From: Rhizobium leguminosarum
GTDB taxonomy: Bacteria > Pseudomonadota > Alphaproteobacteria > Rhizobiales > Rhizobiaceae
Direction: 5' to 3'
Assembly (NCBI RefSeq): GCF_001652265.1
Contig: NZ_LWBS01000327.1
Span: 186,001-250,000 of the forward strand
DNA length: 64,000 nt
The notes below the pieces were generated by a model that was not told the origin of the DNA, searched no databases, and saw nothing but the letters and a program-made list of their open reading frames with translations. This document shows positions 1 to 8,859 of the stretch, piece after piece. How positions within the stretch are numbered: position 1 is the first letter of the stretch; every line of letters starts with the position of its first letter. The translations under genes and the position numbers were made by a program.

Positions 1-534
1 CGAGGAACGCGCAGTAGCTATCGTCGATCGATCACAGCTTCGATTGACCTGGTCGAAAACGTATATCTATCGTACATAGCAATATATCCGTAAATTCGTG
101 ATATATCACAACCAAGTTCTCCGGCATTATTGATACAAACAGCTCACGATTCCCGACATCATGGGGTCAATACTTATTGCATCCGGGGAATGACAGAAAT
201 ATTTTCGACCCTCATGGCCGTATTTATTGTTATGCTGCCTACCGCTAAAAATCGCATAGTGAAATTAAGATGGCGTAAACGATACGGCAGCGCCGAGCGG
301 CGCTCATAAATCTGCACGATCTGGATTATGCCGAGTTCGTATAGCCGCGGTATCTCGCTCCCTGCATCTGCGCATGAAATGCGCAGATTTGAGCTGCATG
401 AACCAGATAAAAGCTTGAAGCGCGCCGCATGAACCGAGTTCGACGCGGCGAGCTTCAGCCGGCGTGAGACGTTGAATACGGTTCTTGGACTCTTGGGAGG
501 AGGCCTCCGTCCTGGATTTAAGCGACGGCCTCGT
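1..534. other. Intergenic region without a recognisable gene
   Basis: No frame in this stretch has convincing coding character. It is AT-richer than the genes that follow. The only structured element I see is the inverted repeat at 366-388. The last part lies just downstream of the minus-strand pectin operon, whose final stop is at 535-537, so it must hold that operon's 3' end, but I see no clear hairpin plus T-run terminator. Confidence 0.6.
366..388. repeat. Perfect inverted repeat, 10-bp arms
   Basis: ATCTGCGCAT (366-375) and ATGCGCAGAT (379-388) are exact inverted copies around a 3-base loop. It could be a small hairpin or terminator of an upstream gene outside the window, or a binding site. 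There is no T-run longer than three after it. Confidence 0.5.
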
Positions 535-1581
535 TCACTTCATGCCTGTTCCGGCGATGCCCGTGGTGATGTACTTCTGCAGGAACAGGAAGACGACGGT
601 GACAGGCAGCAGGCTGAGGAACGTCATTGCCAGGATATAGTGCCACTGCACCGAGAACTCTCCCTGGAACGCATTCAGACCGACCTGCAGGGTGAAATTC
701 TCGCGGCTGTTGAGGACGATGAGCGGCCAGAGGAAGTCGTTCCATCGCCAGAGCACGGAAAAGATCGCCAGCACCGCGAGAGCCGGCGCCGTCAGCGGCA
801 GGATGATGCGCCAGAAGATGCAGAATTCGCTCGCCGCATCAACGCGGGCCGCCTCTATCAGCTCGTCGGGTATGGTCAGCATATATTGCCGCAGCAGGAA
901 GACGGCGGTCGGAGAGGCGACCGTCGGCAGGATGACGCCCCACAGGTTATCGGCAAGCCCGACCCCGACAATGACGAGATAGGCCGGCACCATGACGACG
1001 GCGAGCGGGATCATCAGCGTTGAAATGATGATGACGAAGACCGTCGTATCACCGGGAAATTTGTATTTCGACAGGGCGAAAGCCGCCATGGCGTTGACGA
1101 TCAGCGTCAACAGCGTTGCGACGAAGGTGACGAACACTGAATTCTTGAGGAAGGTCAGGAAGTTGAAGCGCGTCAACGGATCGGTATAATTCTGCGTGGC
1201 GACCGTCAGCTTCTGCACCGGCGTCAGCCCCTTCACGTCGACGCTGACCGGTGGTCCCGGATTTGCGGGATCGACCATCTGGGCCTTGAGGCCGATGCGG
1301 CGGACCATGGCCATTTCACGCTGCTGGCCGTCGACGGTGACCTGCCAGAGGCTGAGCGGCTTGTCGAAGCCGGGCACGGTCTGTTCGACGGCGGCCCGGG
1401 GAAGCAGCGTCGGCGGAAATCGGGTGATCTCAGCCGCCGGCTTCAGCGAGGAGAGGCCCGCCCAGAGGACCGGAAGCAACACCACGAAGGTTCCACCGAT
1501 CAGCCAGACCCATGACAATATGTCGGTTATATCAATGCGTCCGGCCCGGCGTGTGCGCGTGAAAAAGCTGATCGGGTTCAT
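535..1581 (-). CDS. Sugar ABC transporter permease, MalG type
   Basis: Inner-membrane permease subunit of a CUT1 sugar importer, 348 aa. The protein has an N-terminal membrane segment, several more in the C-terminal half, and the cytoplasmic EAA loop (ELIEAARVDAAS...LPLTAPAL) that contacts the ATPase. Between the first membrane segment and the core lies an extra, probably periplasmic, stretch of about 80 residues (from PAAEITRFPP to YTDPLTRF), longer than in classical MalG. The start at MNPISFF was chosen because the open frame upstream has non-membrane, out-of-character sequence and overlaps the previous permease gene; this start leaves a 1-base gap from that gene's stop. Last gene of the pectin operon that starts at 8669. 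Confidence 0.9.
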   Translation of the reverse strand: MNPISFFTRTRRAGRIDITDILSWVWLIGGTFVVLLPVLWAGLSSLKPAAEITRFPPTLLPRAAVEQTVPGFDKPLSLWQVTVDGQQREMAMVRRIGLKAQMVDPANPGPPVSVDVKGLTPVQKLTVATQNYTDPLTRFNFLTFLKNSVFVTFVATLLTLIVNAMAAFALSKYKFPGDTTVFVIIISTLMIPLAVVMVPAYLVIVGVGLADNLWGVILPTVASPTAVFLLRQYMLTIPDELIEAARVDAASEFCIFWRIILPLTAPALAVLAIFSVLWRWNDFLWPLIVLNSRENFTLQVGLNAFQGEFSVQWHYILAMTFLSLLPVTVVFLFLQKYITTGIAGTGMK

Positions 1582-1582
1582 C

Positions 1583-2578
1583 TCAGGACTCCATTCGCTT
1601 GCCGATGCGCAGCTGTATGAGGGTGAGAACCAGAAGCACCAGCCCCATGAGAACCGATGCGGCGGAGGCCAGTCCGAAGAGGCGAAGATCGCTGCCGAAT
1701 GCCATCTGGTAGATATATTGGACGATGAAGCTGTTGGCCGTGCCGGGGCCCCCGCCATTGGTCAGCACCCAGGCCTCGTCAAAGATCTGGACGGACTTGA
1801 TCATCAAAAGAATGAACACGACCAGCAGGTTCGGAGCGAGCAACGGAAGCGTGATCCTGAACAGTGTTCGGCGCGGCGAGGCGGCATCGATGGAGGCAGC
1901 CTCGTAGAGCTCCTTCGGGATGGCCTGGAGGCCGGCGAGGAGGATCAGGGTATAAAAACCCATGTGAAACCAGACCGATACCGCGACGACGAAGAAGCGC
2001 GACCAGCCAACCTCGAGCAGGAAGATCTCAGGGGGAACGCCGATCATCTGGAAGAAGGCGTTCAGCAGCCCGTTGCGATCGAGGAACCATTTCCAGATGA
2101 GACCGATGACGACGGGAGACAGCAAGACGGGATAGAAGAACATCGCCCTGAAGAAGCCGCGCGCGACGATCGCCCGATTGAGGATCAGCGCCGTGATCAG
2201 CGCCACGAGCAATGTGGCGACGACATTGAAGGCCACGAACCAGAGCGTGTTCCACACGGCCGTCCAGAACAGCGATTCCTGGCAGGTTCCCGGCTGCAGA
2301 TAATTGCCGCAGGAAAGCAGCGTGCGGAAATTGTCCAGGCCCACGAAGGGGCGCTCCGACACGAGAAGATTGGTGCCACCGGTAAAGGCGTAACCGATCG
2401 CGATCGCGATCGGAAGGAACGTGAAGATAGCGAACAGAACGAGGTTCGGCGCCAGGAACAGCCATGGCATACTCTTGCGGCCGAAGATGCGCTCGATCAC
2501 ATTTATCGGCGCTTCGACCACTCTCATCGCCATTTCCCCCGTCTGGGACAGCAATGCACCTGCGTTGAGCGCCGCCAT
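1583..2578 (-). CDS. Sugar ABC transporter permease, MalF type
   Basis: Second inner-membrane permease of the same CUT1 importer, 331 aa. After an N-terminal cytoplasmic stretch (to about residue 38) come six predicted membrane helices, with the EAA loop ELYEAASIDAASPRRTLFRI about 100 residues from the C-terminus. It is two bases downstream of the ATPase gene and one base from the partner permease, so the three are surely cotranscribed. Together with the ATPase at 2581-3687 and the binding protein at 8860-10143 it forms a complete importer. The substrate is inferred from neighbouring GH28 and GH105 genes to be oligogalacturonides or rhamnogalacturonan fragments. Confidence 0.92.
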   Translation of the reverse strand: MAALNAGALLSQTGEMAMRVVEAPINVIERIFGRKSMPWLFLAPNLVLFAIFTFLPIAIAIGYAFTGGTNLLVSERPFVGLDNFRTLLSCGNYLQPGTCQESLFWTAVWNTLWFVAFNVVATLLVALITALILNRAIVARGFFRAMFFYPVLLSPVVIGLIWKWFLDRNGLLNAFFQMIGVPPEIFLLEVGWSRFFVVAVSVWFHMGFYTLILLAGLQAIPKELYEAASIDAASPRRTLFRITLPLLAPNLLVVFILLMIKSVQIFDEAWVLTNGGGPGTANSFIVQYIYQMAFGSDLRLFGLASAASVLMGLVLLVLTLIQLRIGKRMES

Positions 2579-2580
2579 GT

Positions 2581-3687
2581 TCAGCGCCTCCCCTGGCCGG
2601 GCCGCCGGGCAAAAGCCAGGCCGTTTTCGGGATCGAACAGATGAACCCGCCCCGGAGCGGCGTCGATCAGGATTGGGTCACCAGGCGCCGGCGCGAAATG
2701 GCCGGCCTCATGAATGATGATCTGCTCGTCCTGCCCGGCAAGGTTGCCGTAAACATAGGTCTCCGTGCCGAGGCCCTCGTGATACTGGACGATGAACGGC
2801 AGGCCTTGCTCGCCGGAACGTGAAAAATGCGCGGGCCGGATACCGGCGAGAACGGCCTGTCCGACCGCAATGCCGGCGAGATCGACATCGCTGACGATGC
2901 TGCCACCGTTGCCGACATCGATGGTGACGCCGCTTTCGCTGACGCCTGCTACCCTGCCCTTGATGATGTTCATACGCGGCGAGCCGAGGAAGCCGGCGAC
3001 GAAGAGATTGCGCGGGCTATCGAACAGGTCCAGCGGCGCGCCGACCTGCTCGACCCGCCCAGCGCGCAGCACGACGATCTTGTCGGCCATCGTCATCGCC
3101 TCGACCTGGTCATGCGTGACATAGATCATCGTCGTCTTGATCTCGCGGTGCAGCTTGGTGATCTCGGCGCGGGTCTGGACGCGCAGGGCGGCGTCGAGAT
3201 TGGACAACGGCTCGTCGAAGAGGAAAATGTCCGGTTCGCGCACGATGGCCCGGCCGATCGCCACGCGCTGGCGCTGGCCGCCCGAAAGCTGCTTCGGGCG
3301 CCGGTCCAGATAGGGTTCGATCGCCAGCATCCTGGCAGCTTCGGCAATCCGCGCCTCGATCTCGGCGCGCTTGAACTTCAAATTCTCCAGCCCGAATGCA
3401 AGATTCTTGCGAACACTCATATGCGGATAGAGGGCGTAGGACTGGAAGACCATCGCGATCTTGCGCTCGGCCGGCGAGAGCGCGCTGACGTCGCGGCTCC
3501 CGATCGCGATTGCGCCTGACGTCACCTCTTCGAGGCCGGCGATGACGCGCAGCAGGGTCGACTTGCCGCATCCCGACGGGCCGACGAAGACGACGAACTC
3601 GCCGTCCTTGATATCGAGTTCGACGTCATGCAGGACTTTGACCGAGCCATACGATTTGTTGACGTTGGAAAGTTTCAGTTCTGCCAT
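2581..3687 (-). CDS. Sugar ABC transporter ATP-binding protein, UgpC/MsmX type
   Basis: ATPase that energises the CUT1 importer, 368 aa. Visible motifs: Walker A GPSGCGKST (36-44), Q-loop near 82, signature LSGGQ (134-138), Walker B DIFLFDEP (153-160) and switch His192 in THDQ. The C-terminal 130 residues form the OB/TOBE-type regulatory domain usual in this family. The start overlaps the end of the GH28 gene by 13 bases. UgpC/MsmX-like ATPases are known to serve more than one permease pair, so this one or its paralogue at 31121 may also power the ATPase-less importer at 16577-19732 (inference). Confidence 0.95.
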   Translation of the reverse strand: MAELKLSNVNKSYGSVKVLHDVELDIKDGEFVVFVGPSGCGKSTLLRVIAGLEEVTSGAIAIGSRDVSALSPAERKIAMVFQSYALYPHMSVRKNLAFGLENLKFKRAEIEARIAEAARMLAIEPYLDRRPKQLSGGQRQRVAIGRAIVREPDIFLFDEPLSNLDAALRVQTRAEITKLHREIKTTMIYVTHDQVEAMTMADKIVVLRAGRVEQVGAPLDLFDSPRNLFVAGFLGSPRMNIIKGRVAGVSESGVTIDVGNGGSIVSDVDLAGIAVGQAVLAGIRPAHFSRSGEQGLPFIVQYHEGLGTETYVYGNLAGQDEQIIIHEAGHFAPAPGDPILIDAAPGRVHLFDPENGLAFARRPGQGRR

Positions 3688-5039
3688 GACCCACTCCCAT
3701 CAGGTGCCGCCGTTTCGAAGACGGCGTCGTTTGTGTTCCAGCCTTGCGGCAGCGGTGTCGGCCTTGTGATCCGCACCTCGTTCATCAAGATCCCGGTAAC
3801 CCCGGCCACGTAGACGGCCGGCATTCCTCCCGGATAATGCTCCAAACCGATTACCCGCCCGTCCGACCCGCGGGTCCAGGCATTGGCACGGCCACCGCCA
3901 TCGGCTTTCGGGGAAAGGTCCGCGTTTGTCGGACGCAGGTCGTAGGACCGCGCCGTGTCGAGCTGCCCAGGCTTCTGCTCTATGGCGATGCGCGTAAACC
4001 GTGCGTTCCTGATGCCGGCCGACGAGGTCGAGATGACTGTGATCGCCCCCTCCATCCGTCCGGTTATGTCCTCGACGATGAGATTTTCGATGGCGCCCGC
4101 CGTGCGTTCCGTGACACGGTCGACGACATTGACGGTCAGCGCCTCTCCCGAGCCCCAGAAACCATCGGGGGTCTCGCGGCACTCCACCGCAATTCTCGAA
4201 AACCTCACATTCGATATCCGACCGCCGTCGCGGGAAAATACGCCGAGCGCCCTGTTGGAGGATGAGACGATGCAATCCTCGAACACGACGTTGGTGACGT
4301 CACCATGCGTTTCCGTGCCGATCTTCAGCGCACAGCTGAGGCTCTGAACGGAGCATCGACGGACGAGGATGTTTTCGCAACGCCCGATGGCGACACGATC
4401 AGGACCGTTGCTCGTCTTCAGGCATATGCCATCGTCGGCCGTCGATATCCGGCAGTCCTCGATGACGGCGCCGCGGCAGGCATCCAGTACGATGCCATCG
4501 GTATTGGGAAGGCGGCGGTCGTTGTCGATGGTCACGTCCCTGACCGCGACATCGGTGCAGTTGACGAAATGCAGCGTCCACATCGGCGAGCGGCAAATAT
4601 GGACGGAGCTGATCTCGACCTCGTCGCAGCCTTCGAACACCACGACACGGGGACGAAATTCGGCTGGGATGAAGGTTCCCACCGTCTCGTCCTCTCCCAC
4701 AATGAAGCTGTCACAACCGGCTTCGATGCACCCCGCCCCCGTCAGGCTGATCCGCCGTGCATCCTTGGCGACGATCATGCCTCGGTCCGACTTTTCGGCG
4801 ATCACCGAAACACTCGTATGCGCATAGGCCTCGTAGTCCGGAACGGGACGCAGGATCGCGCCGGCGGCCAGATGAAGGTCGACGCCGGATTTGAGCTGGA
4901 GCCCGTGGCAGACATGGATACCCGCCATGAGCTCCACGCGTCCGCCGCCCGAAGCCGACAGGCCGTCGATGGCCGCTTGCAGGCGGACCGTATCGTCGCC
5001 CTCCGCCGGCTCGATCGCGACAAGGGACACGGGGCTCAT
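3675..5039 (-). CDS. Glycoside hydrolase family 28 (polygalacturonase-like)
   Basis: Right-handed beta-helix hydrolase of the pectinase family, 454 aa. The GH28 hallmarks are visible in order: NTDG (179-182), the catalytic Asp pair in ADDG (202-203) and the THGD segment around His245, followed by repeated beta-helix turns. There is no signal peptide, so it probably acts in the cytoplasm, as exo-acting GH28 enzymes trimming imported galacturonide or rhamnogalacturonide oligomers do. The start overlaps the GH105 stop by four bases (ATGA), which implies translational coupling. Substrate specificity (galacturonan versus rhamnogalacturonan) cannot be told from sequence alone. Confidence 0.9.
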   Translation of the reverse strand: MSPVSLVAIEPAEGDDTVRLQAAIDGLSASGGGRVELMAGIHVCHGLQLKSGVDLHLAAGAILRPVPDYEAYAHTSVSVIAEKSDRGMIVAKDARRISLTGAGCIEAGCDSFIVGEDETVGTFIPAEFRPRVVVFEGCDEVEISSVHICRSPMWTLHFVNCTDVAVRDVTIDNDRRLPNTDGIVLDACRGAVIEDCRISTADDGICLKTSNGPDRVAIGRCENILVRRCSVQSLSCALKIGTETHGDVTNVVFEDCIVSSSNRALGVFSRDGGRISNVRFSRIAVECRETPDGFWGSGEALTVNVVDRVTERTAGAIENLIVEDITGRMEGAITVISTSSAGIRNARFTRIAIEQKPGQLDTARSYDLRPTNADLSPKADGGGRANAWTRGSDGRVIGLEHYPGGMPAVYVAGVTGILMNEVRITRPTPLPQGWNTNDAVFETAAPDGSGSWQN

Positions 5040-6130
5040 TGGCGCTCGCCGTTCTCGAGAAAGACTTCCGTCAGGAGCAGCATGGTCAGCGCCTGGCCAT
5101 AAGGCGTCGGCACGTTGGGGATGCGCCTGTAGAAATCGAGGTCATGGCCCATCGGCGTGCCGTCCGATACGCCGTGGACGACACCTTCTTCGTCGATCTG
5201 CGCCAGCACCGCCGCAAGCGCGCGCTCCGCATAGGCCCTGTCGTCCTTGTCGAGAATGCCGGCATCGATGGCGCGCAATATGCCATAGGCGATGCCTGCC
5301 GTGGCCGAGGTTTCCAGCGGCGAGGACGGATCGTCCAGAAGCGTTGTGAACATGCCGTCCGGCCGCTGGTATGCTTTCAAGGAGCGCACCTGGCTAACGA
5401 GGACATTCGACAGAAAACGCCGGTCCTTCTCGCCGAGCGTCGGAACGAGATCGAAGAGTTCGGGGATGGCGACGGTGATCCAGGCATTGCCGCGCGCCCA
5501 GAAGGCATTGGCGAAATTGTGCCGCCCGTTGAAGGTCCAGCCGTGATACCAGAGCCCGCTGACCGGATCGGAGAGGTAGCGGGTGTGGATCACGAACTGA
5601 TAGACGGCCTCGTCGATCCATTCGCTGCGCTCGCAGAGCACGCCGGCCCGGGCGAGAAACAGGCAGGCCATGAACAGCGTATCGTCCCACAATTCACCGT
5701 CGTTGAGGCGCTCCTTGACGACGTGCTGAAAGCCGCCGTCCTCGGTCTTGGGCAGTTCCTTGACGAGCCATTCGGCCCAGTCCTCGACGAGAGCGCGAAA
5801 ATCGGGACGGTCGACATGCTGGACGAGGATCGCAAGCGGCAGCATCGGCGCGGTGCTGTTGATCTGTCGCGGCGGCAGGCCGCGTTCGATCTGGCCGGCA
5901 TACCAGGCGACGAGCTCCTGCAGCGCTTTCTGATCATTGGTGGAAATGGCGCGCCGCAGGAAGCCGTAAAGGCCGACGCCGACTTCCCAGTCCCATTCGT
6001 CGAACTGGATTCCGGAGGCGGAATTTCCCGTCACGAGACCTTCCTTGATGCCCCTAAGCCGGCTGAACGCCGTTGCCACGCGATCGATCGTCGTCAGGAG
6101 GGCGGCGTTATCGACAGATGGTGTGTTCAT
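5036..6130 (-). CDS. Unsaturated rhamnogalacturonyl hydrolase-like protein (GH105/GH88)
   Basis: Alpha/alpha-barrel hydrolase of 364 aa that removes the terminal 4,5-unsaturated uronic acid from oligosaccharides made by a lyase. The candidate general acid/base Asp lies in LWDDTLFMA (149-150), as in YteR-type enzymes. The strongly conserved FWARGNAW block is at 210-217. No signal peptide, so it acts in the cytoplasm. It sits 16 bases downstream of the 840-aa gene and overlaps the GH28 gene, placing it in the pectin operon. GH105 is favoured over GH88 because of the neighbouring GH28 and the YteR-like pattern. Confidence 0.88.
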   Translation of the reverse strand: MNTPSVDNAALLTTIDRVATAFSRLRGIKEGLVTGNSASGIQFDEWDWEVGVGLYGFLRRAISTNDQKALQELVAWYAGQIERGLPPRQINSTAPMLPLAILVQHVDRPDFRALVEDWAEWLVKELPKTEDGGFQHVVKERLNDGELWDDTLFMACLFLARAGVLCERSEWIDEAVYQFVIHTRYLSDPVSGLWYHGWTFNGRHNFANAFWARGNAWITVAIPELFDLVPTLGEKDRRFLSNVLVSQVRSLKAYQRPDGMFTTLLDDPSSPLETSATAGIAYGILRAIDAGILDKDDRAYAERALAAVLAQIDEEGVVHGVSDGTPMGHDLDFYRRIPNVPTPYGQALTMLLLTEVFLENGERQ

Positions 6131-6146
6131 GCTGGAGACCTATGTT

Positions 6147-8669
6147 TCAGGAGTAGAACGGCCCGTCAGTGCCGGCACCGGAGGCAGCACTGTCGTGGGT
6201 GAGGATCGGGTGCGGCTGATCATGCGTGAAGGGCCTCGCCTCGCCGCCGATCGAAAGACCGTCGGCATAGGACAGGCAGATCGCCGGGCCGCCCGGCGGT
6301 GTCAGGGAGAGACGCCGAAGCCCGGGATCGAAGGAAACCGTCGTCTGGCCCAGGCGTTCGATGAACGTCTTGAAGGCGTCACCATTGCCGCATCCGACGA
6401 TACCAGCCCAACCGCAAAGCGGCCCGTAGGAGCGCGCCTCGCGGCCGGCGGTCGGGCCGTCGGTGATCAGCTCCAGGCCGTTCGACGCCCAAAGGGCGGA
6501 AAATCCCCTGCCCGATCGCGCGATGAGCCACCTGTCTTCGACGATCAGATCGTCCAGGCCGTCGCGGCCGATATAGGCATGCGTCCATGCGTGCCGCGCG
6601 TCGCTTGTGTCCTCGATCAGCAGGGCAACGTCGCGATGCTGGGCAACGCGCGGCAGGATGCCGTTGCCGGCCCAATAGGACGGCCTTTGATTGCCCCACG
6701 GATCGTCCTCACCGGGATGATTGACCCACAACCTCGCCATCGGGTGGCCGGCCAGGCGGATGTCGAGGACATGCTGCTGGTGCCCCTTCTGGCCGGTCTT
6801 GTGATCGACGACCGTCGAAAGCTGCGCCGCCTCGTTCTTGAACAGCACGAGTCTTCCGCTCTCGAGCCCCTGGCTGTAACGCGCCTCGACGCTTCTTGCC
6901 CGGGTGAGCGCCGCAAGCTCGGCCAGATCGGCGGGCGGCTGGTAGCCGCCGGCGCAGAACATGGTCAAAGCCGCGACACCGTTGTTCAGCCAGCCGGTTC
7001 CAAAGGCGACCTGGGCGAAGGGCGCAAGCTCGGTCAGCGGGCCGGCGCGCAGTTCCTTGTCGTAAGCGCGGCCCTGCGATCCGGCCGGAACGCCTGCGAG
7101 CGTATGAAGGGCGATCATCCGGAAGATGAGATCGATCTGGGCGCGGGCGCGCGCTGACATCGCCGTCTCGGCCCAGCGCTCCAGCGCGAGCAGACCGATG
7201 AAGTCGATCGGGTAATAGGCCGCCGAGTTCCACTCCGCCAATCCATGGGCTTCGACGCTGTCGAACCAGCGGCCGAGCCGCTCAGCGGCGATTTCCGCCT
7301 GCTGCGGCCCCGTCCGGCCCGAAGCCGAAAACACCTCGTCGGGCAGAAGAAGTCCCGCCAGCAGCTGGCTCGTGTGAAAGCAGAGCACATGGTTCTCGCT
7401 CCAAAACCACATCGCGTCGTTGCCCGGCTCGTCGACCCAGTAACGGTAGGAGCGGACGGAATGCCGGATACGAGCGACCACGGCATCGGGCATCCGGTCG
7501 GCATAGGCGCCGAGCAGCCACAACAGCGGCACCATGATGAAGTCCGAGCAATCCTCCCGCGCATCGATGGAGGCGAGCGTCGCATCGATGATGCGGTCGA
7601 AGCTTTCCTGGTCGTGATGGCCGGTCTCCATCATGGCGATCAGGCGCCCGACGCGGTTGGCGCCGAAGCGGGCGCTGTATTCCAGCGCCTGCCGCTTGCG
7701 GGCGGCCAGCGACGTCTCTGATGGCACCGGCGAAATGCTGCTCATGAAGGCGGCATCGATGACGCGCGTAACCGAACCCGTGCCGCTGCCGATCGTCATA
7801 TGCACGCCGTGATAACCGTCCGCAATGCCGCAGACGTCGTCGGCCGTGAGGCTGCTCTGATGGGCCCTGAGCGTCAATCGAGAGTGCGCGAGAACGGGCA
7901 GCTCGTGACCATGGCCGATGACCTTGAGCTCCACCGGCAGATCGCGTTCGGGCGCCGTGCCGAATATGATCTCCAGCGGCTGATTGACGAAGACGTCGCG
8001 GGCCGGGCGCACGCCACGGGCAAGGGCTTCCAGCTCGCGGACCTCTTCCTGGTCCAGCGATACGGGCAGCAGCACGCAGAGCGGCTCCTCGTCCAGCATC
8101 TCAAGTTCGAAGAACCATGTCGTGTCGCGCTCGGCGAGGTCTTCGGTATGGACGAGAATCTGGTTGTCGCCGGCTTTAAGCGGCAGACTTATGTCGGTTG
8201 CGCTCTCGACGTTGCGCTTGAAGGGTTCGAAGCGCACTTCCTCCTGTCCGCTGACCCATATGCGAACGCCGCCGCAGGTCTTCAGCCTGAGATTGAGCGT
8301 TCGCGCGGTCTCCGTCCTGAATGTGCCCTTCAGCCATCGCCTGAGATGCGTCGGCACGTGCCAGAAGCCGGTGAACTCGACGCGGCGGTTCGAGCCGGGA
8401 AGATTGAGGCTTTCGGTCGGCCAGGCGGTGTCGGGCAGCAGCGGCCGCCCGACCATGGTCGACCAGAAGGCCTTGCGGCAGGGCAAGTCGCCAACATCGA
8501 CGAAACCGTTGATGAAACGATAGTTCACGCGGTCTTCGGCCGGCGCGGGCTCGCCGGGAAAATAGCTGGCGATGAGGCCGGAAACGGCCCATGCCGTGAT
8601 CGTCTGGCCCCCGGCCACGCTGTATGCTGGCGTCATCTCGTCCGGCTGCTTGATGCATTCCGTTTTCAC
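6147..8669 (-). CDS. Unrecognised 840-aa protein of the pectin operon
   Basis: I do not recognise this family. The protein has no signal peptide or membrane helix. It is rich in Trp and has an N-terminal part with beta-strand character, including a segment resembling a carbohydrate-binding jelly roll (TCGGVRIWVSGQEEVRFEPF). The middle looks helical and contains the motif WFWSENHVLCFHTSQ, and the C-terminal third is again beta-rich. This layout (beta, alpha-toroid, beta) is seen in several polysaccharide lyases and hydrolases, so a role in pectin-oligomer breakdown is plausible but inferred. Start: GTG at 8669 was chosen because a strong AGGAGGT lies five to six bases before it; an ATG 18 bases further upstream lacks this. 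First gene of the operon, directly behind the divergent promoter region. Confidence 0.8.
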   Translation of the reverse strand: MKTECIKQPDEMTPAYSVAGGQTITAWAVSGLIASYFPGEPAPAEDRVNYRFINGFVDVGDLPCRKAFWSTMVGRPLLPDTAWPTESLNLPGSNRRVEFTGFWHVPTHLRRWLKGTFRTETARTLNLRLKTCGGVRIWVSGQEEVRFEPFKRNVESATDISLPLKAGDNQILVHTEDLAERDTTWFFELEMLDEEPLCVLLPVSLDQEEVRELEALARGVRPARDVFVNQPLEIIFGTAPERDLPVELKVIGHGHELPVLAHSRLTLRAHQSSLTADDVCGIADGYHGVHMTIGSGTGSVTRVIDAAFMSSISPVPSETSLAARKRQALEYSARFGANRVGRLIAMMETGHHDQESFDRIIDATLASIDAREDCSDFIMVPLLWLLGAYADRMPDAVVARIRHSVRSYRYWVDEPGNDAMWFWSENHVLCFHTSQLLAGLLLPDEVFSASGRTGPQQAEIAAERLGRWFDSVEAHGLAEWNSAAYYPIDFIGLLALERWAETAMSARARAQIDLIFRMIALHTLAGVPAGSQGRAYDKELRAGPLTELAPFAQVAFGTGWLNNGVAALTMFCAGGYQPPADLAELAALTRARSVEARYSQGLESGRLVLFKNEAAQLSTVVDHKTGQKGHQQHVLDIRLAGHPMARLWVNHPGEDDPWGNQRPSYWAGNGILPRVAQHRDVALLIEDTSDARHAWTHAYIGRDGLDDLIVEDRWLIARSGRGFSALWASNGLELITDGPTAGREARSYGPLCGWAGIVGCGNGDAFKTFIERLGQTTVSFDPGLRRLSLTPPGGPAICLSYADGLSIGGEARPFTHDQPHPILTHDSAASGAGTDGPFYS

Positions 8670-8691
8670 AGACCACCTCCTCCGCAATTCT

Positions 8692-8707
8692 ATGAAAATA
8701 TTTTCAT
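8692..8707. promoter_or_regulatory. Palindromic operator, copy 1
   Basis: Perfect 16-base palindrome ATGAAAATATTTTCAT, 22 bases before the GTG start of the minus-strand pectin operon. A near copy lies at 8832-8847 in front of the divergent binding-protein gene. Paired sites flanking a divergent promoter region fit a single repressor for both transcripts. The ATGAAA...TTTCAT outline resembles KdgR-type boxes of enterobacterial pectinolysis genes, but no IclR-family regulator is in the window. Confidence 0.6.
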
Positions 8708-8772
8708 TAAGTCTTTGTGCGCGCTATTTTTGCGAACTGCTCAAAAACATCGCTATTGCCGCAGAAAATAGC

Positions 8773-8806
8773 TTGACGGAAGGAATGTCAAGTATATGAA
8801 ATTCAT
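8773..8806 (+). promoter_or_regulatory. Probable sigma-70 promoter with overlapping half-size palindrome
   Basis: TTGACG (8773-8778), a 16-base spacer and TATGAA (8795-8800) make a reasonable -35/-10 pair for the binding-protein gene. The -10 overlaps ATGAAATTCAT (8796-8806), a shortened version of the two 16-base palindromes. Bound repressor here would block RNA polymerase directly. Confidence 0.45.
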
Positions 8807-8831
8807 TTATCGATGGCCGACGCCGCCATTG

Positions 8832-8847
8832 ATGAAAATTTTTTCAT
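8832..8847. promoter_or_regulatory. Palindromic operator, copy 2
   Basis: ATGAAAATTTTTTCAT differs from a perfect palindrome at one position and from copy 1 (8692-8707) at one base. It lies in the leader of the binding-protein gene, immediately before its GGAGG ribosome binding site, so occupancy could block elongation or initiation. Confidence 0.55.
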
Positions 8848-8859
8848 GGGAGGATGACA

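Noticed and set aside
1196..2644. 482-codon plus-strand frame across the two pectin permease genes
   Set aside because: The permeases show EAA loops and membrane helices; this frame gives only charged low-complexity sequence.
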